Origin: Chloroflexota bacterium
GTDB taxonomy: Bacteria > Chloroflexota > Dehalococcoidia > Lucifugimonadales > UBA3495
Reading direction: 5' to 3'
DNA length: 64,000 nucleotides
Assembly (NCBI GenBank): GCA_028873965.1
Contig: JAPPMU010000052.1
Coordinates: 59,223 to 123,222, forward strand
Below are positions 26,479 to 34,036 of the stretch, in pieces. Made by a program: the position numbers and the translations under genes. The notes below the pieces were generated by a model. It worked only from the letters and a program-made list of their open reading frames with translations. It was not told where the DNA came from and did no database searches. The stretch's first letter is position 1; each line of letters opens with the position of its first letter.

Positions 26479-27195
26479 TCAAGGCGCCAGCGCCAAGACC
26501 GACGCCGGGCTCCCGCTGCCGCCCACCAGCGGCAACCGCCCAACAACCAGCGTCGCCCCGGTGGCCGGCAATTGATCGAGGTTGTTCAAGCATTCCAACA
26601 CCAATGCGCCTCTGCTCAGTGCCGCCCGGCTGGCTTCCAGGCCGGTGTCTCTCCCCGCGTCGACGCCGTGGGTGTCTATCCCAATCCCCGTCGCTGCCCG
26701 TTCTTCCAGCAGAAACGTCACCGCTTCGCTGCTGAACCCCGGCGTATGCATCAGGCCGTCGGCGCCCAGGTTGATGAAGCGTTCCGGCTCGTCCCAATAG
26801 CGCCCCCACCCGGTCAGCAGCAAAACAATCGACCCCGCCGCGATTTTGCCGTGCCTGCGCTCCCACTCGGCGAAATCCTCCACCGACAATGCGTGGTCCG
26901 GATCCATACTGGCGCCGCTGCGTGAATCGATCACCACGGCCGGAGCGATCAAGGCCTCGGGCGGGATGCTGTCTGGCCCGAGACCTTGATCAAAAAGGGC
27001 TGACGGCATCGAAATGTGCGTGCCACTGTGTTCCCCCATGCTGAACCGCCGCAGGAAATAACCTTCAGCCGGGATGCTGGCCGTCGTTTCGAACTGCACT
27101 GGCGGGTCTCCGGGCCAGAGGGGGATGCCGGGCTTGACGGGGTGCGTCAGGTCCACCACCCGGCGAAAGGCGATAGTCCTCTCCGGTCGCTCCAT
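26479..27195 (-). CDS. Cyclase-family (kynurenine formamidase-like) protein with altered metal motif
   Basis: A 238-residue protein of the cyclase/KynB fold. The opening VVDLTHPVKPGIPLWPGDPP is typical. The metal-binding signature HxGTHxDxPxH reads HSGTHISMPSALF: the first two His are kept, but the Asp is Ser and the last His is missing. The later GIDTHGVDAG segment supplies another His and Asp. The enzyme may bind metal differently or have lost activity. The end of the gene faces the HbpS-like gene; the start is 16 bp downstream of the small hypothetical gene, suggesting co-transcription. Confidence 0.8.
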   Translation of the reverse strand: MERPERTIAFRRVVDLTHPVKPGIPLWPGDPPVQFETTASIPAEGYFLRRFSMGEHSGTHISMPSALFDQGLGPDSIPPEALIAPAVVIDSRSGASMDPDHALSVEDFAEWERRHGKIAAGSIVLLLTGWGRYWDEPERFINLGADGLMHTPGFSSEAVTFLLEERAATGIGIDTHGVDAGRDTGLEASRAALSRGALVLECLNNLDQLPATGATLVVGRLPLVGGSGSPASVLALAP

Positions 27196-27211
27196 GGTAG
27201 TAAACGGGGAC

Positions 27212-27520
27212 TCAGGCGGCCGCTTGCAGCGTGTTAGGCGCCGGCGGCGTTCCAGCGTTCTGCATCCCGGCCGGGATCATTCCCTGCATGTTTGCCATGT
27301 GCTTGTCCACCCAGCTCATGGCGTCGGCAAAGCTGCGGGTCGCGCCGATCTCGGTCAGTTGACCGAACCCGTTGCGCCCGTAGATCACGTAGCAGATCGA
27401 CGGAACCTCGCCGTGGATCAGGTATCCCCGGTAGGATATCCGGCGCCCGCCCGCCGGGATGCGGGAAGTGGCTACGGCGTGGGTCGCGTTGATGACGCTG
27501 TGGCGGATGTCGGTGCTCAT
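27212..27520 (-). CDS. Small hypothetical protein
   Basis: A 102-residue protein I do not recognise. It has a beta-rich centre (GRRISYRGYLIHGEVPS, then ICYVIYGRNGFGQ) followed by a helix (FADAMSWVDKHMANM) and a Met/Pro/Ala-rich tail. The strand-helix order is like a small 'recoding' or DUF-type fold where a conserved 'A-x-x-x-W-(I/V)-D' helix follows three strands. I chose ATG 27520 because AGGAGCTGAA precedes it; the longer reading is rich in rare-looking residues. It is followed by the cyclase-family gene after 16 bp. Confidence 0.65.
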   Translation of the reverse strand: MSTDIRHSVINATHAVATSRIPAGGRRISYRGYLIHGEVPSICYVIYGRNGFGQLTEIGATRSFADAMSWVDKHMANMQGMIPAGMQNAGTPPAPNTLQAAA

Positions 27521-27651
27521 TTCAGCTCCTGTCGCGCTGTTGGCAGCGCATTTGTGTTGAGCACATGTTCTAACAAACGCCCGTTCTATGTCAACGCCGG
27601 AGCTGTCAGATTTCCGGCTTTTTGTTCCGATTCTCTCGATTGTGCTCATAG

Positions 27652-27678
27652 CAAAAGGCCGGCGACATCGCCGGCCTG
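27652..27678 (-). terminator. Intrinsic terminator after hisS
   Basis: Minus-strand stem AGGCCGGCG...CGCCGGCCT (27656-27664 with 27669-27677) followed by TTTTGC. It lies 24 bp after the hisS stop and separates it from the small hypothetical gene. Confidence 0.7.
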
Positions 27679-27701
27679 ATCCGCGCGGTTGGTTCAAGCC
27701 G

Positions 27702-28961
27702 TTACCCGCCGCTCGCCTGTAGCAGGAACCGCTCGACGGGAAGTGTCTCCTGGCTGGAGGTGCTCATATCCCGCACTACTACGGTTCCGTCGCGCACCTC
27801 ATCCTCGCCGATGATCAGAGCGGCGGCGACGCCCAGCGCGTTGGCCTGGCGCATCTGCCCGCGCAAAGCCCGGCCTCCATTCGCCAGAATCGCCCCTACT
27901 CCGGCGTTGCGCATCCGGCTCGCCAGGCGAACGCCTTCGATACGAGCGTCCTCCCCGATGGTGGCGATTAGGTAGCCCGGAGACGGTTCATCGGGAACCG
28001 GAGTCTCGTCCCGCCGCAGGTTGAGCGCGAGCCGTTCGATGCCGCTGCCGAACCCGATCCCGGGCGTGGCCCGTCCACCCAACTGCTCGATCAGCCCGTC
28101 ATAGCGCCCGCCGCCCAGGATCGTGGACTGCGCGCCTTCCACCGCCGGCTGGATTTCGAACACAGTGCGAGTGTAATAGTCCAAACCACGCACCAACCGG
28201 TGGTCCACCCGGTTGGGTATGCCCGCCGCGTCCAGATAGGAACGGACCCGTTCCCAGTGGGTTTGACACTCGGCGCAGAGGCATTCAACCGACTTCGGAG
28301 CTTCCTCGCCCAGCGCCCGGCACGTCTCCACCTTGCAGTCCAGGAGCCTCAGGGGGTTGCGTTCCAGCCGCTGCCGGCAGTCCGGGCAAAGGTTCGCGGT
28401 CTGGCCTTGGTAATAGGACTTCAGGGACGCGATGTACTCCGGCCGGCATTGCCCATCGCCAATGCTGTTGGTCAGTAGGGTGATGTCGGAGAGTCCGATG
28501 TCGTGCATGAACGTCCAGGCCAGCTCAATCACTTCGGCGTCCACCGACGGGTCTCCGTCGCCGATGGCCTCCACGCCGAACTGGTGGTGCTGTCGAAACC
28601 GGCCCGCCTGCGGGCGCTCGTATCGGAACACCGGGCAGAGATAGTACATCCGCACCGGCTGCGCCTGGTTGTGCATCCCGTGTTCCAGGTAGGCGCGGCA
28701 GACCGGAGCCGTGCCTTCCGCGCGGAGAGTCAGCTGGTCGCCGCCCCGATCCTCGAAAACGTACATCTCTTTTTCAACGATGTCCGTTCCCTCGCCCACG
28801 CCGCGCACGAAGAGCCGCGCGTCCTCGAACATCGGGCTGTCGATGCGGCCGTAGCCGAACCGGCGGGCCACGTCGGTGGCGTGGGACTCGATGTAACGCC
28901 AGTATTTTTGCTCTGCGGGCAGGCGGTCGGCGGTGCCCCGTGGGGCCTGAAAGGTTGGCAT
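27702..28961 (-). CDS. hisS: Histidyl-tRNA synthetase
   Basis: A 419-residue class II aminoacyl-tRNA synthetase. Motif 2 region, the two histidine-specific blocks LVRGLDYYTRTVFEI and GGGRYDGLIEQLGG, and the C-terminal anticodon-binding domain (ANGGRALRGQMRQANALG) are all present. A cysteine cluster in the insertion domain (CPDC...CKVETC...CLCAEC) probably binds zinc. Start at MPTFQAPRGTADRLP, the normal N-terminus. The gene upstream on the same strand, 48 bp away, is the second copy of the CALC-motif membrane protein. Confidence 0.97.
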   Translation of the reverse strand: MPTFQAPRGTADRLPAEQKYWRYIESHATDVARRFGYGRIDSPMFEDARLFVRGVGEGTDIVEKEMYVFEDRGGDQLTLRAEGTAPVCRAYLEHGMHNQAQPVRMYYLCPVFRYERPQAGRFRQHHQFGVEAIGDGDPSVDAEVIELAWTFMHDIGLSDITLLTNSIGDGQCRPEYIASLKSYYQGQTANLCPDCRQRLERNPLRLLDCKVETCRALGEEAPKSVECLCAECQTHWERVRSYLDAAGIPNRVDHRLVRGLDYYTRTVFEIQPAVEGAQSTILGGGRYDGLIEQLGGRATPGIGFGSGIERLALNLRRDETPVPDEPSPGYLIATIGEDARIEGVRLASRMRNAGVGAILANGGRALRGQMRQANALGVAAALIIGEDEVRDGTVVVRDMSTSSQETLPVERFLLQASGG

Positions 28962-29009
28962 GGCGTAGTCAGCGCTCCATTGGTTTCGCTTGGTAGATCG
29001 CCTGCTGTG

Positions 29010-29510
29010 TCAAGAGCGGTCGTCAGTTTCGCCGAACAGGATTTTTTCGGCTTCCGGTGACAGGGTTACGCCCTTTTCTGCGAGTTCCTGTTTCAGGCGA
29101 GAGCGTTCTGCTTTGCGGCCCTCTTCCCGGCCTTGTTCCCGGCCTTCTTCCAGCGCCTTTTCCCTCATCTCTTCCATCAAGGCTGCGCGTCGTGCCTGGT
29201 ACTCCTGGTAGCGTCTCCTGGACTCGTAGTAAGCTGAAAAAACCATCTTGCCCCCAAGGTAAAAACCCAGTGCAGTGGGGAACAGCAGGGCCATCCCCGC
29301 TATTATTACACCGTCTTCCTGTTCGGTCAGCTTCCTGAAAAACCCGATTACCGGCCAGCTGCGGCACAGGGCGCAGCCGGCCAGAGCGTCTGCCGCCAGG
29401 ATGCTGGCAGTCACTGATATCGAGCCTTCTACGAACGACCAAGGCGCACCGCCGAGGCCCCTTCGAAGTATATCACCCGACCCGTCGCAGGAATCGCCGC
29501 GGTTCTTCAT
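29010..29510 (-). CDS. Two-helix membrane protein with charged C-terminal coil (paralogue B)
   Basis: A 166-residue protein, paralogous to 25427-25843. It shows the same order: helix 1 (residues 30-46), CALC motif (Cys46, Cys49), loop ending KLTEQEDG, helix 2 (GVIIAGMALLFPTALGFYLGG), then a longer charged helix rich in EGREQGREEGRK and the ending LSPEAEKIL. The first 25 residues are polar and specific to this copy. It lies directly upstream of hisS (48 bp) and downstream of the CaiB gene (8 bp) on the same strand. I know no named family for this architecture. Confidence 0.7.
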   Translation of the reverse strand: MKNRGDSCDGSGDILRRGLGGAPWSFVEGSISVTASILAADALAGCALCRSWPVIGFFRKLTEQEDGVIIAGMALLFPTALGFYLGGKMVFSAYYESRRRYQEYQARRAALMEEMREKALEEGREQGREEGRKAERSRLKQELAEKGVTLSPEAEKILFGETDDRS

Positions 29511-29518
29511 GCTCCGTC

Positions 29519-30769
29519 TCAGGCTTTTCCTTCCGCTTCCAGGCGGGCCACCTCATCCGGCGTCAGCCCGCCGATGGTGCACAGGACGTCGCGGTTGTGC
29601 TGACCCAGCGTCGGCGGCGGGTTTGCCGGCGTGTCTATGCATCCCGTCAGCTGCACCGGCGTGTTGACCGTGCGGAAGGGGCGGCCGTAGGTGTCCCCGC
29701 TGTCCACGAACATGTTCCGGGTCTCCAGGTGCGGGCAGTTGTCCAGATCCGCCGCGTCCTGCACGATACCCATGGAAAACCCGCAATCCAGCAGTAGCTG
29801 GTTCAACTCCCGTTTCGGGATGTTTTGCGACCACTCCTCGATAGCCGGAACGATGTGGCTGGAAAAGAATGGTCCGGTCACCCCCCGACCAAGGTAGCGC
29901 GGGTCTTCGCCCAATTCGGGCCGACCGACGAGGTTCCACATCGCGCGCCACTTGTCATCGGCGTTGCCGGCGCCGGCCAGCACTACGAACCCGTCGGCCG
30001 CGCGCAGGGTGAGCTGGGCGGAGAACATGTTCTCGCGGGCGGTGGTCGTCACCTGGCCGGTGCACTGGAACAGCGGCATGCTGCTGGTGGTATGGGCCGC
30101 CATACAGTCGTACATCGACATGTCCACGTGCTGCCCCCGGCCGGTCTTGCGCCGTGATTCCAGCGCCAGCATGACGCCCAGCGCGGCCCACACCGCCGGC
30201 ACCGAGTCGCCCATGTTGTCGCCCACCATCTGGGGCCCGCTTTCGGGAGTCCCCGTGGTCACCATCCAGCCGCCCATGCCCTGGACGCAGGGGTTGTTCG
30301 CGGGCCAGTTGGAATAGGGCCCGCGCAATCCGTCGCTGTCCCCGTAGCCCGAGATGCTCGCGTACACCAGCCCGGGGTTGATCTCGCTGAGCCGTTCGTA
30401 GCTGAAACCAAGGCGTCCCATGGCGCCTGGCCCCCAGTTGTCCAGTAGCACGTCCGATACCTTGAGCATGTTTTCGAAAGCGCGTTTGCCCACCGGGTCC
30501 CGCAGGTCCAGGGCAACGCTCATCTTGTTGCGGTTCACCCCCAGGTAGCGCGCGCTGATCTGCGAGCCGTCCGGACCCTCCACGAAAGGCTCGTTCCGGC
30601 GCGCCTGGTCTCCGGTGCCCGGTCTTTCGATCTTTATTACCTCCGCGCCCATGTCCGCCAGGATCATGGAGCAGAACGGCCCCGCCACAATGTGCGTGGC
30701 GTCCAGCACGCGCAAGCCTTCCAGCGGCAGCGGTTGCAAATTCGGTTCGGTGTTGGCGGGAGAGGTCAT
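29519..30769 (-). CDS. CaiB/BaiF-type (class III) CoA-transferase
   Basis: A 416-residue class III CoA-transferase. The N-terminal block LEGLRVLDATHIVAGPFCSM, the AEVIKIERPGTGDQAR strand, the GVNRNKMSVALDLRDPVG block and the catalytic-Asp segment MVGDNMGDSVPAVWAALG (Asp of G-x-x-x-G-D) are all intact. Such enzymes move CoA between carboxylic acids such as formate/oxalate, carnitine or aromatic acids; the acid here is unknown. It is followed by paralogue B of the membrane proteins 8 bp later and then hisS. CaiB-family expansion is typical of SAR202-like genomes. Confidence 0.93.
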   Translation of the reverse strand: MTSPANTEPNLQPLPLEGLRVLDATHIVAGPFCSMILADMGAEVIKIERPGTGDQARRNEPFVEGPDGSQISARYLGVNRNKMSVALDLRDPVGKRAFENMLKVSDVLLDNWGPGAMGRLGFSYERLSEINPGLVYASISGYGDSDGLRGPYSNWPANNPCVQGMGGWMVTTGTPESGPQMVGDNMGDSVPAVWAALGVMLALESRRKTGRGQHVDMSMYDCMAAHTTSSMPLFQCTGQVTTTARENMFSAQLTLRAADGFVVLAGAGNADDKWRAMWNLVGRPELGEDPRYLGRGVTGPFFSSHIVPAIEEWSQNIPKRELNQLLLDCGFSMGIVQDAADLDNCPHLETRNMFVDSGDTYGRPFRTVNTPVQLTGCIDTPANPPPTLGQHNRDVLCTIGGLTPDEVARLEAEGKA

Positions 30770-30946
30770 GGTCTTGCTCCATCAGCTTGCCTGATTTGAA
30801 ACGGCGCGTCGCTGTGCGCCCACGGTAACTATACGGGATCAGGCGCGCGCCTGCGCCGCAAGAATGTTGGGTCTCCGGCGGCCTGCGTCACCGCCTTGGA
30901 ATGAGGAGTTGAACCAGCACCGGGCTGGACGTCGCGACTGTGACCT

Positions 30947-31945
30947 CTAACGCGACCGTTCCCGGATGTAGTCCACCATCTCCAGCAGCGAACGTCGCGG
31001 AGCACAGTCCGGCAGGTCGTCCAGCGCCGCGGCGGCCTCGGAGCAGTAGTCGCGGATCACCGCGAAGCAGTCGGGTACGATGCTTGAACCGTCAATCATG
31101 TCCAGCGATTTTTGAAGCAGGTGGTCCACGTCCGAGTCGCCGTTGGTTATGGATGCGAACAGCCTGTCGATGGGGTGGTCATCGGGGTATCGCTCGATCA
31201 ACATTATCGTCGGCAGCGTCAGCACCCCTTGCAGCAGGTCGTTGCCCACGGGCTTGCCGATTTCGCTGGCGTCGCCCTGGATGTCCAGCAGGTCGTCCAC
31301 GATCTGGAACGCCATGCCCACGTTGTACCCGTACCTCCGCAGCGCCTGCACCTGGTTCTCCGGCGCGCCACTGAGGATGGACCCGGTTTCGGCGGAGGTG
31401 CAGAACAACGACGCTGTCTTGCGGTAGATGCGCTCGTCGTACAGGCGGCGGGCTTTGGACGGGTCAAACGTCGTGAAAAATTCGATCAGCTGCCCGCTGG
31501 CGAGCTCCATGATCGTTTCGGAGAACCGGCGGATGACGCGCACTACTCCGGTATCGCAGACGAAGGTGGCGGAAGTGGCGAACAGGTAGTCCCCCAATAG
31601 CACGGCCACGTGATTGCCGTACATCTTGTTAATGGTCGGCTTGCCTCGGCGCAGGCCAGCGTTGTCCACCGTGTCGTCGTGGATGAGGGTCGCCAGGTGC
31701 AGCAGCTCCACCGCCGCCGCCATGATGAGCGACAGCTTCCGCTCGTGCTCGTGGAACCCCGCCGACAGCAGGGTCAGCGCGGGGCGGACCCTCTTGCCCC
31801 CGGAACGGATGGCGTAGTCCAGGAGCGGGTGCAGATCGGCGATGTCGGTCTGGCACAGCTCGTACAGCTGCTCTTCGACCTGGGCCAACTGATCGACCAC
31901 CGGAGCGTAGATCGATACGGTTTGCAGGTCCAGCCCGGGCTGCAC
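30947..31945 (-). CDS. Long-chain polyprenyl diphosphate synthase
   Basis: A 332-residue trans-prenyltransferase. The substrate loop GGKRVRP is at about residue 50, the first Asp-rich motif is LIHDDTVDNAGLRRG, and the second is QIVDDLLDIQGD. The length and the IYAPVVDQLAQVEEQL start are typical of heptaprenyl to decaprenyl diphosphate synthases that supply quinone side chains, rather than of short farnesyl-type enzymes. Product chain length cannot be read from the sequence. It lies 26 bp downstream of metG on the same strand and is probably co-transcribed. The 177 bp after it hold nothing recognisable. Confidence 0.93.
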   Translation of the reverse strand: MQPGLDLQTVSIYAPVVDQLAQVEEQLYELCQTDIADLHPLLDYAIRSGGKRVRPALTLLSAGFHEHERKLSLIMAAAVELLHLATLIHDDTVDNAGLRRGKPTINKMYGNHVAVLLGDYLFATSATFVCDTGVVRVIRRFSETIMELASGQLIEFFTTFDPSKARRLYDERIYRKTASLFCTSAETGSILSGAPENQVQALRRYGYNVGMAFQIVDDLLDIQGDASEIGKPVGNDLLQGVLTLPTIMLIERYPDDHPIDRLFASITNGDSDVDHLLQKSLDMIDGSSIVPDCFAVIRDYCSEAAAALDDLPDCAPRRSLLEMVDYIRERSR

Positions 31946-31971
31946 GGTGGTTCGCTCAGGAATCGAGGGGA

Positions 31972-33657
31972 TCAGGCGGACACGCCCAACTGGCCGGCTT
32001 CCTGCTCCGCCACGGCGTCGTCCAGCTTGGTGTACAGATTAGACGGGTTCCGTAGAGGACTGCCGGGCTTGACGGCCCCGACCAGCGCGTCGAAGTCCCA
32101 CGGCTCGTCGGTGACTTCCCCGTCAAACCCGAGGAACCCGTGCAGCTTCTGGCTGGTGAACGGCAAATACGGGGCCAGCATGACCTTCAGGCAGTTGAGC
32201 ACCTGTATGGTCGTGCCCAGCGAGCGGGCAGCGTGCGCCCGGTCCTCCTTGATCGCCTGCCAGGGAGCCCGGGCGTCGAGATACCGGTTGCACTCCTGCG
32301 CCAGCCCGAAGGCCTGGCTGATGCCGGCCCGGAAGCGGGTGTGGGCCAGGCTGTCGTCCACCGCCGTCATGGCCTCGCGAGCCGTCTGCAACAGCCCGTG
32401 TTCCATGTCCTCGGGAGCGGACGCCTCCACCGGCACTTGACCGTCGAAGTTGCGGTAGGTGAACCGCAGCACCCGGTTCACCAGGTTGCCGTAGGTGGCC
32501 ACCAGTTCGTCGTTGTTGCGCCGTACAAACTCGCTCCAAGTGAAGTCGGTGTCCCCGCTCTCCGGCATGTTGATCGACAGCAGGTAACGCAGCGGATCGG
32601 GGTCGTACCGGTCCAGGTAGTCCGGCACCCACACTGCCCAGTTTTGGCTCGTGGAAAACTTGAGACCTTCCAGGCTCAGGAACTCGTTGGCCGGCACGTC
32701 GTAGGGCAAGTTCAGGCCGCCGTACCCCATGAGCATGGCCGGCCAGATGATGCTGTGGAAGGGAATGTTGTCCTTGCCAATGAAGTAGTACGTCCTCGTA
32801 TTCTCGTCTTTCCAGTAGTTCTGCCAGTCGTCCGCCTGCCCGTTTCGCGAGGCCCATTCCACCGCCGCCGACAGGTAGCCGATCACCGCCTCGAACCACA
32901 CGTAGATCCGCTTCGCATCGTAACCTTCCAGGGGCAGGGGAACGCCCCAGGTCAGGTCGCGGGTGATGGCACGGTCTTTCAGGCCGCCCTGCAGGAAGCT
33001 CCGGGTACCGTTGGCCACGTTGGGCCGCCAGTGGTGTTGCTGGTTGATCCACTCCAGCAGCGGTTCCTGGAAGGCCGACAGCCGCAGGAAGAAGTGCTCC
33101 GAATCGCGAAACTCTGGCGTGTCCCCGCAGATGCTGCAGTACGGCTCCACCAGTTCGATCGGATCCAGCGTGTGGCCGCAGTTGTCGCACTGGTCGCCGC
33201 GGGCCCGTTGGTTGGCGCAATGGGGACAGGTGCCCTCAACATACCGGTCGGGCAGGAAGCGGTCGCAACCCGAGCAGTGCGCCAGCAGCATGATGTCGGG
33301 GTAGATATAGCCCTGTTCCTTCAGCCTCAGGAAAAAGTCCTGCACCACCGCCTGGTGGTTCTCCGTATGCGTGGTGGTAAACAGGTCGAAGGAGATGCCC
33401 AACCGTTCCCAGGTGTTCAGGAACTGGGCGTGATAGCGCTCCAGCACTTCCTGGGGTTCCAAGCCTTCCTGGTCAGCGCGGATGGTTATGGGAGTGCCGT
33501 GCGCGTCGGAGCCGGAGACCATCAGCACGTCGTTGCCCTTCATGCGGTGATAGCGGGCAAAAATATCGGCGGCCAGGTAGCAGCCGGCAACGTGTCCCAT
33601 GTGCAGCGGGCCGTTGGCGTAGGGCCACGCGACACCTATCAAGATGCGCTCGGGCAC
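31972..33657 (-). CDS. metG: Methionyl-tRNA synthetase
   Basis: A 561-residue class I synthetase that charges tRNA-Met. The HIGH-type motif is PYANGPLHMGHVAG. The connective domain has four CxxC knuckles (CSGC, CPHC, CDNC, CSIC), so two zinc sites of the MetG1 type. The KMSKS equivalent is KFSTS: the central Lys is Thr. The C-terminal dimerisation (EMAP-like) domain is absent, giving a monomeric form. Start ATG 33657. It is upstream of the polyprenyl synthase. An extended -10 lies 40 bp before the start codon. Confidence 0.97.
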   Translation of the reverse strand: MPERILIGVAWPYANGPLHMGHVAGCYLAADIFARYHRMKGNDVLMVSGSDAHGTPITIRADQEGLEPQEVLERYHAQFLNTWERLGISFDLFTTTHTENHQAVVQDFFLRLKEQGYIYPDIMLLAHCSGCDRFLPDRYVEGTCPHCANQRARGDQCDNCGHTLDPIELVEPYCSICGDTPEFRDSEHFFLRLSAFQEPLLEWINQQHHWRPNVANGTRSFLQGGLKDRAITRDLTWGVPLPLEGYDAKRIYVWFEAVIGYLSAAVEWASRNGQADDWQNYWKDENTRTYYFIGKDNIPFHSIIWPAMLMGYGGLNLPYDVPANEFLSLEGLKFSTSQNWAVWVPDYLDRYDPDPLRYLLSINMPESGDTDFTWSEFVRRNNDELVATYGNLVNRVLRFTYRNFDGQVPVEASAPEDMEHGLLQTAREAMTAVDDSLAHTRFRAGISQAFGLAQECNRYLDARAPWQAIKEDRAHAARSLGTTIQVLNCLKVMLAPYLPFTSQKLHGFLGFDGEVTDEPWDFDALVGAVKPGSPLRNPSNLYTKLDDAVAEQEAGQLGVSA

Positions 33658-33696
33658 GGTAAACCTCCATAATCCGAAGGCTGAAAGGGGAACTCA

Positions 33697-33705
33697 ATTC
33701 TAGCA
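33697..33705 (-). promoter_or_regulatory. Extended -10 upstream of metG
   Basis: The minus strand reads TGC-TAGAAT, 40 bp before the ATG. The expected -35 position reads GTAAAT, a poor match. Confidence 0.45.
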
Positions 33706-33763
33706 TAACGGGCGCCCGGATTTACTGCGCCTGCGGCCCCGCACGTACCCGGTTTTGCTCTAG

Positions 33764-33857
33764 CTGTCGTTGCGAGCGCAGCGCGGCAATCTCATGGGCG
33801 TAACCGCGTCCCCTTTGGCAACGACATCGCACGTCGCTGGGTTCCTTGCGAGAACAA
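33764..33857. repeat. Degenerate copy of the ~95-bp palindromic repeat
   Basis: The left arm contains TTGCGAGCGCAGCGCGGCAA, identical to the other two copies. The right arm is a decayed inverted match (ACGTCGCTGGGTTCCTTGCG). It lies in the 379-bp space between metG and the divergent S9 peptidase. The rest of that space holds the metG -10 box and a possible TAGAAT -10 at 33977 for the peptidase, and no gene. Confidence 0.7.
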
Positions 33858-34036
33858 TGTGGGAACGAGTAAGCGCCTCCGGTGCGGTGATGGAACGATT
33901 CCCCGTACCGATCGTGAGCTCGTCCCGCGCGACATCACTTCCGGCAGCCCATGCTGGTTTGCCGCCGTCGATGGGGTAGAATATTGGCGAGCCCTTCACC
34001 CCACCGCACGGCTGCCCAACGCATAGGCTGCTCCCC

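Noticed and set aside
32140..33672. A 510-codon plus-strand frame over metG
   Set aside because: Antisense to metG, whose synthetase motifs are clear.
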